From assembly GCA_028023455.1 (NCBI GenBank), contig JAQFVV010000157.1, positions 990,001-1,054,000 on the forward strand: a stretch of 64,000 nt of DNA, written 5' to 3'. Of this stretch, positions 47,093-61,100 are shown piece after piece. This stretch comes from Epiperipatus broadwayi. Its lineage: Eukaryota > Onychophora > Udeonychophora > Euonychophora > Peripatidae. Made by a program: the position numbers and the translations under genes. How positions within the stretch are numbered: the stretch's first letter is position 1; each line of letters starts with the position of its first letter. The notes below the pieces were generated by a model that had not been told where the DNA came from, did no database searches, and was given only the letters and a program-made list of their open reading frames with translations.

Positions 47093-49540
47093 TAGTCTCT
47101 TCACCATATAAAATATCAAATAATATAATATACTGCAATATAAAAATAGGTCAGTGATCCTTGAAAAAAAATTGCATCTTTAAAGATACCAATTTATCAC
47201 AAATAAAATTTGTGATAGATTTATATGATCTTGTAACAAACATCATCTTTATTCTTATAGAAGTGATATACAAATAATACATGCATTATCTAGGATGGTT
47301 TCAAAATGAAAAATTAATAATGCATCCAAGAAGCATATAGAGGATAAATCATAATATATTTAATCATATTGCTCTAAATTAACTTTCAAATTCATCTTAA
47401 AATAAATGATATACCCATTTATGCAAAAATTTGTTAAATTCCTGCATGTGCTTTTATATAACTAAGCAATTCAATTACACATATCTTAAGTGATTTTTTT
47501 AAAGAAACACGTATATTTAATATATTTATACTTTAAATAATGACATTGATATACTTTTTGACATACCTATCTATTTAATTCTTTCAGTGTCAATCTGACC
47601 CCCAAATTTTTGAGTGCACTATAGTGATGAATATTTTTATTATAATGCCATGTTAGATTTTTTGTGTGTGCAATTAAATCTTTTTTACATTTATTACAAC
47701 ATTTATTTATAGACTATATTATAAATATTTAAGCCTTCTAATAATTAAAATTCTAAAACGTGAAAAATTAATATTTTAAAATTGTGAAAATAAGTATCTA
47801 ACTGAAAGTCTTGCCAATAACAAAGGAAAACATCAGTATTGGCTTCACAATATCTATTCAAAAAGGTTAAAAAAATGAAATATTAGAATTTTATGTTATT
47901 AAAAAATGATATATTTAGAATTAGTTATCATCAAAGAAACTAAAAAATTTATAAAAGTTAATAAATTATTAATTTTTATTAAAATATTTCACTTACAGTT
48001 ATTACAAAAATAATTTTCTTTTTAGCGTCTAATGGCTATTTCAGTGGTAATTACTGGTTTTCATAACATACGTTTTATATTTTCTAAGAGCTGTCTCCTT
48101 AAAAATAAAATCGAAAACACACACCCCCTCCCAATGATATAGTTTTTGGTTTAGTAATAAGTTTTTTAAAAAAATATTGCATCATAGTCATTAACAATTA
48201 CTGAAATTCTTATTTTTTGTGACATTTAGCTGCAAGGGAAATGAATCTAAAGCATCTTCCAATCACAAATTGCCACCTTCTTCATAGTTTTGTCAGAACA
48301 ATAGAATGTGCTGTCAGTAGCAGACAAAGGTCTGTATACTCCTGTCATCTCTTGGAATTTTTTTAAATTAATATATTAAAAAAATATAGAAAAGTAGTGA
48401 TCGCAGTGCTATTGTGACACCTAAAATGTCAAATATGATCACAGCTTTTGTGAAATAGTAAATTCTTCACATATTTAAAATGATAGAATCGTAATCATAA
48501 AATTTCAATAGCTATTTTGTTCTCTTAAAATATTGTTTTTAATCATCATTTTGATTGTTTTTCTAAGCTTAAAATTAATAACTAAGATTGTTAATAAAAT
48601 TTAAAAAAGTAAACATTGAATTATTTTAGTATTAAAAAAAAGATTTATTAATCTTTAATTAAGATTTACAGTTTATATCTAGACTAAGAATGATATGGTA
48701 ATCTCTGTCCTAATAAATGATTAAATAATAATCATTAACATATTGACTGAAATAGATTGTATCAATGTTTAAAGTGCAGAAAGTTTGACACTTGTAAATC
48801 AAAATGTTATAAATGACTTATTAATTATTCAGTCATTTTAAATATTTGGAAAATGTTTTCAGTAATTTTATTATAAAGCTGCCATATAAAGTAATTATTA
48901 TTAAATACAAACTAACATTAACATTACTTTTATTTATTATTAAATTCATATTATCTCATTTAAAATGACCTACTGGAAGTCTGTAGTCCTTTTTTTTTCT
49001 TTCTTTACTGTGCCCCTAGAAAATTAGATGATGATATTTCTGATGGCATTTGTAAACAAGTAACAATTTGGAAGAATTACTTATATTCTTGCATCACATG
49101 GAATTATTTCTTTTCATTGCCAGGGAACATTTTTTGTCAATAGTATTTTTGATAAAATTGTTTGCAACAGTTTTGGATTTCCAATATAGTCAAGGTTAAT
49201 TTAAGTTTTACTCCCTTTTATATTCAGTTTTAACTTAATCTTGCCATGACTGTTTCAGCAGTAACATATTATATGGTTGTTTTATATAGTTATTTTTTAA
49301 ATTAGTATTCCAACTCAGCTGCTTTCCAGAGCATTGGTGCTTTTAACTTAATGTTTTGGTTAAATATTATTTTAACTTAAATAATAATTTTATGTAAAAA
49401 TATTTTATTATATAAATTGAAATAAATAAAAAAATTTCTGCATATAAATGTAATATAAATACAAATTATAAAAGTTTATTTATTTTATATCATATTTCAA
49501 ACATTTTTTTTTTTTTAGTTTTTTTAATGAATGTTTAATT
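47093..49540. other. A+T-rich stretch, nothing certain
   Basis: TTAATTCTTTCAGTGTC at about 47577 resembles a piggyBac-type end without a partner. A 44-codon frame after a TTTAG at 48230 was examined as an exon and not accepted. No repeat pair found. Confidence 0.4.
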
Positions 49541-50143
49541 TCTTCAGGCACATACAGTAAACATGCATTTATATATTGGACTATTTCCATCATCTAATAT
49601 TAAGTATTGAATTTCTTTAGAAAAATTTAGTTTTACTTAAATATTTTAATTATATTCAACTGTTAGTAATAGAAAATAGGTTAGTATATGCACACAACTT
49701 TTTGAGAAGTATTATGCACCTCTCTTCTTCAGATGTTGCTGGCTTGACCAGTGACAATATTAGTTTGGGAATCAAACCTGAACCTTTAGATTCTTGAATA
49801 TTGAATTTTAAGATAATACTGGCAGGATGGTTCAGTTGGTTATAGCTTTATCTTGAAATTGAATATTCAAGAATCTAAGAGTCCCAGTTCGATTCCCAAG
49901 CTAATACAGTCACTAATCAGCCCAGGAACACCTGAAGAAGAGAGAATAATACCTCATAAAATGTTGTGTGTATACTACTAACTTATGTGCTATTACTAAC
50001 AGTTGAATGTAATTGGAATATTTAAATAGTTAAATTTTTCTAGACATTTTCTACTTAATATTAGATGATGGAAATAGTCCAATATATAAATACAACTAAA
50101 ATACCATCATCACAACCCTTCAGGAAAAGACAGTAAACATGCA
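49541..50143. mobile_element. Large fold-back element with tRNA-like loop
   Basis: Arms about 49568-49816 and 49848-50117 are inverted repeats over ~250 bp (TATATTGGACTATTTCCATC, CAACTGTTAGTAATAG, TTCTTCAG.TGTT, TTTGGGAATC, AGATTCTTGAATATT). The 31-base loop and right arm contain GATGGTTCAGTTGGTTATAG (A-box-like) and CAGTTCGATTCCC (B-box-like, 49885-49897), spaced as in a tRNA gene. Imperfect ~26-bp direct repeats (CTTCAGG..ACAGTAAACATGCAT) lie just outside, at 49541 and 50118, and could be target duplications. Confidence 0.7.
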
Positions 50144-50820
50144 TAATCATATCTATGCATGTATACAGATATGAATATTCTTCATAAAGCAATCATGACT
50201 GGTGCTAATGTTAAAAATGTTTTTAAATTAGAATATTAAAGAATAAAATATTAAGGAATATAATTAATAATAATGCAATAAACAATAGTGAATTTACCTA
50301 AGTAAAATTAAACAAAATGAAGAAGGCATTGTCAATTTTCGTTTTTAAAAAAATAGTAACCTATATATTAGACCTATCACAAAATTATATATTAGTAGAA
50401 GATGCTAAAAATTTATTTGGCTTGTATAGTGAATGAATGAATCACATGATCATCTCACTGGTGTGCATTGTAAGTGCAGTATAATAATAACCATGCTTTT
50501 ATAAATTTAATTTCACAAATGCAGAAACCACTTTAAGCATACATACACACTAACATGTTTTCAAATTTTGGTCAGAGTAACACTTGGAAATGTTTCTGAA
50601 TAAGCTTAGATTGTTTTTCAGTTGGCCAATATCCAAATAAATTTGTCATTGAGCATATTTTTAACTAAAGAGATTTGATTTTTCGTGTATTACATTTATT
50701 GCAAAAAAGTTTAATCTATAAACAAAATATTTTTTTTTAATTTCTAGCTTTTTGAATTTATAATAATAAGGGAAAATTGATTTAAATCAAAAGTTTGAGT
50801 TAAGTTTTAATTAGATTATT
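50144..50820. other. A+T-rich stretch, nothing recognised
   Basis: No frame or repeat pair supported. Confidence 0.5.
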
Positions 50821-50919
50821 AAAAAGATTTAAAATATTTTTCCTATTTATTGATCAATAGTGTATGCATGCAATCATACTATTGATCAATAAATAGGAAA
50901 AAATATTTTAAATCTTTTT
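50821..50919. repeat. Near-perfect 99-bp palindrome
   Basis: Arms 50821-50866 and 50875-50919 pair through AAAAAGATTTAAAATATTTT, TCCTATTTATTGATCAATAG. The 8-base centre is itself CATGCA-rich. It would extrude as a long hairpin. Confidence 0.9.
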
Positions 50920-53900
50920 TAAATATATACATAATCAAAAATTTCACTATATATTGTTAAATTAAAATTAATAATTTATACAAATTATTAAAAAGTAAAT
51001 TTTTAATTTATTTTTAAAAGGAGGAAATGAAAATATAAATAATGCAGCCATAGTAACAATTTTTTAAAAATTGTATCCTTATTGTAAGCATAATTTTTAT
51101 GAAACTTTTAAAAACATATTATGTTATTATAACATTTTAAGATCGTAATTATCAGTTAGTAATATATATATTTGGAAAGCAGTATTTCATATACAATATT
51201 TCAAAATGATATCCTAATTCCATGATTTTTTCAGTGGAAAAATCTTTTTACTATTCTCTTGTTAAAATTTATAATGATTACTTTCTTATTATAAAAAATA
51301 AATAATTAAATAAATTATTTGTATATAAGGGATTTGAATTAGAAATAAAGTTCAAAGTAATTTTATTTAATGACTCTTCATTATATTATTTTTGAAATAT
51401 TTTTTATTCATAAAAAAGAGTGATTGTTGTGTAAAATAAAATTTAAAGCAATGATGAATATTTGCAATATATATAATAAGTAGAATGATCTAAAAACAGC
51501 ATTAATTATATTGTATTTTTTATACAAATGCCAGCATCAACCTATATTCATTATTTTTAGAATTTGATTTTTAGTGCTTGCATTTCTATGAAAATATTAG
51601 ATTAAAATACTGTGCAGTTGAATATACATGATTTTATTTATTTATAACATGACAATATGTGTTATCTACCGTAAAAATTTCAGATGGTCAATTTTTAAGC
51701 TCTAAATTGTCCATATTGTTATCTTCAATGTAAAATATTGATCAACTTAGATTGAATAAAATTTATTTACTATGACAAATTAGTTTTCATTTTTACAGAA
51801 ATCTTCTCAAAACGTCAACTTCTAATTATTATATAACAAATTTACTCTTGTGGCTCTTTTGTGGCTATTTTATAGTATCAGCTTAAAGATTTGTATACAT
51901 TTGACAGCAAAAACTTAAACCAAATGTGCTTTGATATTTATTCTAACTAAAGTGCTTAGATGTTAGCTTTTTCTCAGAAAGATCAAAGGCTGTCTCTTTA
52001 TAAAAAGATTAGAAAGGATTCAATGTTCATGGTCAACTTTGCGTTTTCAGAATCTGAATACTGTTTTTGAGAAATTAAAAATGCTAGTTTATACATAACG
52101 TATTTACTTATTTTTTTATTTTTGTAAAATTATCTTGAATACTTATGTATCATTAAAAAAGTGGCATTTTCATTTAACTTTTTATTTGAATGTGTTTGTG
52201 TTAAGTAGAAATTATCAATTATCCTATTGAAAATTATGAATGAACCAAGAACTGCCATGTCTTTTTTGAAATTGGAAATTTGTTTACATATTTATTTGTA
52301 TTTTTGTTCCCCAAAATCCATCAAAAATCTATGAGAAACAAGTAATTATAATGATTTATAAATTTAATTTGTTATGCTAAATTCAAAATGTATAAAAATC
52401 TCAAAAATCTAATTAAAAAATTTAAATTTAACAAAAAGTATAATTATTGAAGAAATGTTTTACAAAACATATTAATAATTCTTAATTAGAAGGTAATTAG
52501 CCTTCGACATCAGCTATTTAATACTGTTACTAAATCACCAATGTTATAGCAAATATGCATTTCAGTTATTACTTTTTTTTTTTTTTTTTTAAGGGTAATT
52601 TCTCACTTTACAGGCCATCATTTTGTAACTTATTTAGGCTGACAATGATATTCTCTGAATCATTTGTTTTAACCATGCTGAATTAATACTGCTTATTGGG
52701 TTTATAGACCAAGTTATTTTAGTCTTGGAATACTGCTGAATTGATACTTATTTTAGTTTTGTGTATAGAACCATGCTAATTACTTAGTTTTGGCTTGTAA
52801 ATTGCTGCTTACTAGAATCTTGATCTGTGGATCTGCTCCATTATATATAGTCTAGATCTGTTGAAATGCATTACTTATTTTCTAAGTCCAATTGATGAAG
52901 GAAGTAACTAGTTTCTTTTTATTAATCAGGGCTGAAGTGTTCAGCACACATAAATAAATAATTTCTAGTCAAGATTGTTGACAGTATTATTCACATTCAT
53001 TAACTAGCTATATTGTATAAGTTAAATATAAAGATGCTTATAATAGTAAAGGCTCATGGACCCTGTTGTAGTCCCTACTAGATGAATTGCCTCTCTTATG
53101 TCTATTGTAGATCACACTATTATTTCTAATGAATGGCCTTTTACTCTCGTAAAAGAGTTGTTTTTGGAGACCAGTTATTCTCTGGAATCCAGCTGATTTG
53201 TGTTGTCATTCTTTCAATAGGAAGAAGTTAATTTAATGCCAAGTGTAAACAATTAACTATTTGTTGTAAAGGTTTTCAGCAATTCATCATATCATGGTTT
53301 TTCATTAGCTGTTTTATTTTCTTATATTGTAAAACTATTGATATAAGCAAATTGCACACAATGCTAAATCAATATTTTAAAATAAATATATCTACAATTA
53401 GGTGTCTGATCGTGTAGAGTTTGTCTTCATTGATAATATAATTTTTAAATTATAACTGTGAATATGAAATACTGCTCAAATTGCTATATTTATTGGAAGT
53501 TGAAATCCATTGAAAATTATTGAAATTATGAAATGTTATTAGTGTGATTTCAATAAATGTAAAATATTGTTTTGAATATTATGTATTATATACTGGAGGC
53601 AGGGGGAGGGGGGTTAGTTGATTGTCTGAGAATATATGAAATTGTTTTGTGAAATGTTTATCTTTGTTTGTTTTGATTGTTAATAATGTGATTGTTTGTA
53701 CAAAGAATCATAATTTTTATAAATTTTAAGAATTTCTTTTTTTTTTAAATAGAAAGAAATTTAAAAGCTCTGTATAATATACCATAGGCATTTGTAACTT
53801 TTTGATATGCAATATTTATTAGCTTTATATTTTATTAAATATTGAAGAAAATATAAAAATTAGCACCAATGTGAAGCTAAATTGCTTTGCAAACATAATA

Positions 53901-55427
53901 ATTGCTTGTATGAAGAGGTTTTTTTTTTTAAAAAAAAAAAAAATTCTGATTAGCTGCATATTAAAACAAATAAAAACTTCTGTGTTTTAGTGGGTTTTTT
54001 TTATAATAATCATTATGATTATTAGAAAAATGTTTAACATTTTAATTCTACCTTTTCTAAAGAATTATATATATATATTCACTATATTGAATATGTAAAA
54101 TCTATATTTAGACTTCTCACTAAGTTTCCATCTCTATTTTTTTTTTGACTGACAATTTTTTCAAACTTCTAGTTCTTGGTATCTGTTGTTTTACAATATT
54201 ATTCATGAATAATTTTTCTTCATCCCTGGAATCAGAATCCCATTTTTTAGATGTAAACTATTCTGGAATATTGACTTTTGACTTTCATTGTAAAAATGCT
54301 AGTAATATAATCATTTTTTATTCTAATTTCGATATAATGGCTTGACTAGAATTTTTGGCATCTATCCAAAATTTTTAAAAATAAGTCACATTTTAATAAT
54401 TATAATATACACACTTTAATCCTTTTTTGAATATACATGTAAAATAAAAGGACCATATGGATTTTTTTTGGTTTGCTTCATGATAATTACCCCACTGATA
54501 TAGTCACTCTATTCTTGAAAGTTGCTTTAGAAAGGATTTATGAAATTGACATTTTCATGGTAATTAGAAATTTATATACATTTTCAGAATTAGTTGACTG
54601 AATTGTTTCTATGAATAATCATTATGCTCCAGTCATCTTTCAAAAAGTATATCTTTGAGGTTTTTTTTCATTCCCAAAAAAAATAATGAAAGAAGATATA
54701 TATATTTATTTTTATATATGAAAAAAATATTTTGAAATGACTTTGTGTAGATTGAAGTTATCTATCTCAAGATGGTCTGAGTATATAAAAGTCTTTCAAA
54801 CAGATTTTTGCATTCTGTTAATGATTATATGATATATTAGAATTTTATATATGCCTTCAGAAACAGATATTATCTATAATTACCATATCATAATTTCATT
54901 ATCAAATGATTTTACATCCTGTTCAGCACTTGTACTTTCACGAGTACTTTCACATAAACCCCCTAAAATTGGTATATAAATATGAAAATATATATTTAAA
55001 ACATTAGTTTCATATTAATAACAAAGTAAGTATAAATTAAGGTTTTAAAATATTATATATTTTATGTAGATAGTGATTTTAAAGGTTTTTTTTTTGTGTG
55101 GAAGAGGAAATTTTTAACAATGTAAAATATTAAACACATAATATGAAAAAAGTGCTTTTTAAGGGTAAATATTTGTATTTCAATTTTTTTTAATAAATAT
55201 TTTCTTTAAATTATAAATTATGCATAGGATTAGTATAAAGAAAGATTTTAAAATATTTCAAGATAAAACTTTTGAGTTTTGAATCTGGTAAATGTATATT
55301 TTTAAATTGGTTTTTATTACAGTTATGATAATTAAGGAATTTGTTTAATTTTAAATTTGATGTGAAGTTTTATTTGTTAATGTTTATAGACACACATATA
55401 TAGAATTATGTGCGTTTTTTTTTTAAG
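50920..55427. other. Presumed intron upstream of the TCF25-like exon
   Basis: A+T-rich, with loose ~60-bp repeats at 52671-52790 (ACCATGCTGAATT, GTTTATAGACC, TTTTAGT) and a G-rich patch at 53597-53613. A 35-codon frame around 53110 (WPFTLVKELFLE) is not a TCF25 segment. Preceding exons of the gene were not found here. Confidence 0.45.
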
Positions 55428-55558
55428 GTTTGAATATGAAACTAATTTCAACTCAAAATGGTGTCTATGATTTTGTCTTCCAGCATAGTCAACAGTATCA
55501 ACAAGCACAATTTCAATTTTTGGATGCTGTTGCTTCTCTTGACCCAAATAACATCATG
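55428..55558 (+). CDS. TCF25: Internal exon of a TCF25 (NULP1)-like protein
   Basis: TCF25 is a conserved eukaryotic protein; its yeast relative Rqc1 acts with the ribosome quality-control complex, and the human protein is linked to K48-ubiquitin chain assembly on stalled nascent chains. A T-rich tract ending TTTTTAAG precedes the exon and GTAAGA follows ATG at 55558, so both splice sites are good. The exon is 131 nt: two bases of a split codon (GGT expected), then 43 codons, ending in phase 0. It reads LNMKLISTQNGVYDFVFQHS, then QQYQQAQFQFLDAVASLDPN, then NIM. This matches the region of human TCF25 with GLSMRLLE, FAFEHSEEYQQAQHKFL and AVESMEPNNI. An alternative acceptor (TTTGTCTTCCAG, ending 55483) would also keep the frame but lose 18 conserved codons, so I prefer 55428. 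No stop or frameshift is present, so it is probably functional. Neighbouring exons are outside what I could recognise. Confidence 0.88.
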
Positions 55559-58074
55559 GTAAGATTTATATTTTTATATTATTTATTAAGTATTATTATT
55601 AAATGAGATTTAAAAAAAAAAATATCAAAATGAATAGGGCAATCAATAAAGTAGGTATTAGCTATAATTATTCATAACAAATATCTTTTTAATAAATAAT
55701 TCTCATAATTTTATGTAAGATTTTTTTTCATGGTTATTTTATAGTGATTTTTTTTATTGTGTAATTTTAATGTAGAATTTATTGTTTCGTCTTGTCAAGA
55801 ATATCTTATTTTTTCATTTTTTTTTCACTCAAAATAACAAGAAATTATAAGAAAACTCTACTATTCAATATGGATTTTTAAATGTGTATCTAAGTTTAGA
55901 TCTGCTCTGATCAAATATCCACTTTTCATTTTTCTGTTCATGAAATTGTCAAAAGTCTTTGCCAACATCAAATCAATATTTTTTTTTTGTATTTTTTTTT
56001 TAATATTCAATTTTTTAATCCATAGAGAATCACAGAAAACACCATAGCTTGAACAATTCTCATCTTCATTTTAAAGATTCATTCTTGCATCTAAAAATAT
56101 TTTTGCAGATTTTTTATTTCAATTCTGCCAATATTTATTAGGCTAGTATAATTGCCCTTTCCTGTGCCTTTATTTTAAATTTCAAAATCACTTTTGTCTT
56201 TGTTATTATAGTTATTGACTTTTTTATATTTAATCATAATTGTATATTTTCACTCTGATCTCTAATTTTTTTTAATGTATTTTATCTTTATTAAATACAA
56301 TTATATCATCCCTTAATGTTTTTGATATGATTTATAAAGTTTTTACAAAACTAATAATATCATCAATGAACTTTCATTAACAGTTTTACTGATAATATTT
56401 TCTTTTATAATTTTGTGGAATTATTTATATGAATTAAAATTTAATTATTGAATGCTATTCTACAGATTGTGATCCCATCTCAAGACTTATTATGCTCACT
56501 CTTTCATATCTATAATATTTTGATAAAAGGAACAATACAAAACTTTTACATTACTCCACATTTATAATCATTGCCTACGAAAGGCGACCAAATCTTATCC
56601 TTGGTGTTTTAGTTCTTTTGTTGAAGCACTTTTCAGATTATATAATGTACATTTTCTGAATAGAAATATTTAGTATAATATTTAATTCTATTTAGTTAAA
56701 TAATAAAATAACTGTAGAAATTGTGAGTTCTCTTTCCACTTTTTAAAATGCAAAGATGTTGCACCTCCTAAATATCACATAAATCGTTTTAAGTTAAACT
56801 TGCCAAAATTTTCAGAATCTTTATTCAATTGATTTAATATTATTCATTAATGAGTAAACTTTTTATGCTTGTTTAAAAATCATTATTATATTTTATTATG
56901 AAGTATGTTCATTTTGTATTAGTCTAAATCTTGTTAACATATTTTAAATTGCTCTTCATTTTTTAAGGTAGTAATAAATGAGCTTGTCCAATGCATTATC
57001 ATTGACCATTATACAATAAGAAAATAAATTTGTTTTCTTTTTGTAAGATTTGTTTGTGTTTTTCATATCAGTAACTTTTAGTAGTATTAATGTGTATGAA
57101 ATTTGATACTGGCTTTATTTATTATTTTGATACCAAAATTGATCTAATACTCATTTCATGCCAGTTTTCTTAATAGCATCATTTTGTACTTAAAAATTTC
57201 AGGAGTAAATAAACCAGTTTACCTGTTTACAATCCTCATATCTTTTACATAAACACCTTGGTTTACTGGTCACTATAGAACATTATCATCTATAATTTTT
57301 ATGATTATTGTTGTGAACATCAAGATTCTATATATTTTATGATTATTGTTGTGGATATCAAAATTATGGTATTTTACAGCCCTGACATGGTTTATTGATA
57401 CAACCATAATTGTTATTAGAATAGTTTTTTAGAGTTGCAAGCTTTCATTTAATTTTACATACTTAAGTTTTCTAACATAAATAAATCATTAATAACATCT
57501 AGGTGATCTGTATTATTCAACTATGTTTTACTTCAATATACATTTTCTTATTCTTTGGGACAAATCTATCTCACACCAGATTCTTTGCTTTTGAATTATC
57601 TTGTAGTTATATTACTTTATGTAATTTTATAAATTCAATGATTCTGGCATCATATATCTTCAGAAGACTGCAAAACCAAACTGTTATTTAATATCATATA
57701 ATGTCTCTTTTTTCTTGTTTTGACTGACATCACCATTCATTTTTAGAATTCATTTTAACACCTCTACTCCAAATAAAGACAGCTCTATTAATGAAGTATT
57801 CACTTAGTTGATAATACATCTGATAAGAGAAGCTATTATTGAGAATTCTTTTGGAATATACTCAAGTTGTTTTTTTAAATACATATATTATGTAGCATAA
57901 AATTTGTTCTATGATGATTGTGCTTTTGACAATTATTTTTTGCATATATTAGGAATTATTATATATCAGTTTCAGTTTTTAATGGTTATTTTTTATGTAA
58001 TATATGTTATAATCTTATATTAATAATATCTTTTGAACAATCATTTATTATATATATATATTGTAAGGTGATGT
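55559..58074. other. Presumed intron downstream of the TCF25-like exon
   Basis: It begins with the GTAAGA donor. It contains a 38-bp tandem duplication at 57297-57372 (TTTTATGATTATTGTTGTG). The next conserved TCF25 segment (human LLQTSPYHVDSLLQLSD) was looked for and not found before the LTR element. Confidence 0.45.
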
Positions 58075-58076
58075 CC

Positions 58077-58077
<1 letters not shown>

Positions 58078-58124
<47 letters not shown>
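58078..58124. repeat. (AT)n microsatellite at the LTR boundary
   Basis: About 23 AT units immediately abut the LTR end (TGTACCC on the plus strand). It is the probable insertion target. Confidence 0.9.
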
Positions 58125-58127
<3 letters not shown>

Positions 58128-61100
58128 ACCCTTACTTCTCGATGTATAATATAATTTGAAATACAACTAGCTCAATTAAATTATTATGCTTAATTAAAAA
58201 TTTGCATATCTATCTTTAATTTACTTTTATACTATCATATTCTAATTAAATTTATTATCAATTATCAAAATCAATATATTTCTATAGTATGTACTAATTA
58301 AATAAGTATTTAACTAAAATCATGAGACTGTGAAGTAAAGTTACAAAGTAATAAGTAGATTTACATTGAGTCAATATCTTCCAAGACATTGTCTCAATGG
58401 CATAAGAATACTGTCACCTCCTTATTAACTTACTACTACCTCTACAGCATTCTTATGGCTTTTAAATAAAATAAACTATCTTTAATAATAATAAAATAAA
58501 TAAATCTTAACTTTTAATTTTTAAAATATAATTAAATAATCTCAGGTTCTTCTAATTATCTTAAAGTAATGATAACTCATGTAAATAAGTATGATATGGG
58601 ATTTTATATCAAACCTAAATACACCTAACTTATACTAATAATAATAATACTCAATACTAATCTTAGGGTATAACTTAATCTTATTTATTTCTGTTATATC
58701 ATCAATCATTAAATAAATAAATAATCATGTGTATATCTTTTATCTTCATATAGTATCTTAATTTTGGGAATAGATCAAAATCTTACAATTTATTAATCTG
58801 TGGCAATAAATAATATTGTACTCTTATATTATGCATTATAATTACTCTATGACCATTGTAATATGATGTAATAATGTCAATCAATTCTCATAAATGATAA
58901 TCAGGAAAATATTGTATTTATTTCTAAAATAATATTAATAAATTCACATTGTGCAAATATTATGTTTCTTCAAATTATCTGCTGTCAAATGCTGTGGTGC
59001 AAAATAATGAACTCGACACACTTTTAAAACAAATTAAACAAATTTATTTACATTAACTTCAACTAAGAATTTATTTACAATATTTACAGTTCAAAATTAT
59101 GAAAACAAAGAAAATAAAAATAAGAAAATAATAATACAATATGTTTACACTGTTATTAACTCATACTCCTAATAAGTAATTATACATTCTTTAAAATGCT
59201 GTATTAATAACATTGAAGTATGTTTTCAAAACTTAGACTTTAAATAAATATCAGTGAACTTCAATTATTACACAGAAAAATTTATGTAAATAATGTTTAT
59301 GTAGCATATGTAAACAATTAAACTTTATTAATTAAATTGCTACATCACTTAAGTATTACTATTATTCATTTCATAATGTACTAGTATGTGTTCACTCTAT
59401 TATTAGTACTACTTTAATATCATAATATAGAAATCAATGTATTTTTGTAATGTAATAACAAATAATTGATTATAACTTTATATTTCACTTAATGCAATTC
59501 ATGCTACAGGTTTTATCAAATATGCATTACATATATGTACTGTTGAAATAATAATATTATTTAAATTATTCATTAATTTCAAATTCATAAAGTATTATAT
59601 TAGATAAATTCTATGATTCTTTTCTATGTGAAATTATTACTTTACTTTATGTGTTATACTACTCCTTCTTAATAAATTTCTATCTACAAAAACATCCTCT
59701 AAAACTTATTTAAAATTTCCGGAAAAACAACTTTCAACTTTAAATAAAATACTAATTATCCAAACTATTTATGCTTCATCATCTATACTTGGTAAACCTT
59801 CAATTCAAATATAAACTTCTCCATAAAACTTAACGTAATTTATCCAATAAAACAAAAGTAAAATATAGACTTTTAAATCTATTCCTAACTTGCAATAAAA
59901 AAAATAATTACTTATAAATAATAAATATAATTCTAATACTATAACATAAAACAATATCAAAATTTATTAACGAAAGAATCATATAATTATTTCTAAGCTT
60001 CTTATGTAATGTTGCATCGTATTTATTTCATAAATTCAAATTATGCATATTTAAATAAAACTGTCACTGCCAATATAATGTGTGTGTATTTTTAAAATAA
60101 TCATACATTCATTCAAAATAACATAATATTTGGTTGATCTAAAGAAAACATATTAAATACATAAAAATTATTATTATTATACAATTTTTACCATCAATAA
60201 TGATTTAATGTACAGTCCATCTTCCAATATTCTTCGGAATTACAGCTTCATAAAATAATTCACATTTATACACACGATCATACTTTAAAATATTCCGTGT
60301 TATATTAATTATAAAATAAACTCATGCAATTAATCATTATATTATTTTTTAGTTATTATTTAAAGATATGTACCTATCTTATTTTAATAAATTAATAATA
60401 TTTAATTTTTATATTAGATAAATAAAACAGAGTTCATATTACGTGACTCCAGCGATGTTTTCTTTTCCACCATAAAGTTTTTTTAATCCTAGGCACATAT
60501 TCACTAGCACACCATTTCCTGTTTCCGGTCCATCACGTGTTTTTTTAAAAGTTTATGAAAAACGAAAACGTTCTTTTAAAACCAAAATAAAAGTTAATTT
60601 TTCCATAAGAAAATAAAATAAAATTAAAATAGTTTATAGGATCCTGATTTAGTTCTTTCTAGAATATTATTCAAAAGTTATTATTTTAAATTAGTCTATA
60701 GTTTATGAAAAATTATCATTTAATTATTTTAAATTAACTGGGACGTCCACATATTTCTTGCGCATTTCTTAACAAAACATCCAGGTAAGAATAAGCTTCT
60801 TTATTTATAAAACGACCAGCGTTTAAATTATTTCAATATAATAATTTTATTATATTAAGATTTTTAGCTAATTATATTTCAATTGACTTGCCTTTAAAAT
60901 TATCAACATTCAGTCTTTTAAACATAAAGACTTAACAAGGCAAGTATTTATAAAACTACTTTCATTTTTAATATCTTTACTTAAGATATATTTTTAAATT
61001 TATAGCTTGCAAAAATACTTTCTTCATAAAGAAGTATTTTATTCTTTAAAATATCTATTTTCTAATAGGCAATAGTAATTAGCTTTTAAAATTATATACT

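Noticed and set aside
47577-47630. piggyBac-like terminus (TTAATTCTTTCAGTGTC)
   Set aside because: No partner end found within several kb.
48230-48365. 44-codon frame after TGACATTTAG
   Set aside because: No recognised homology and no convincing donor; likely chance.
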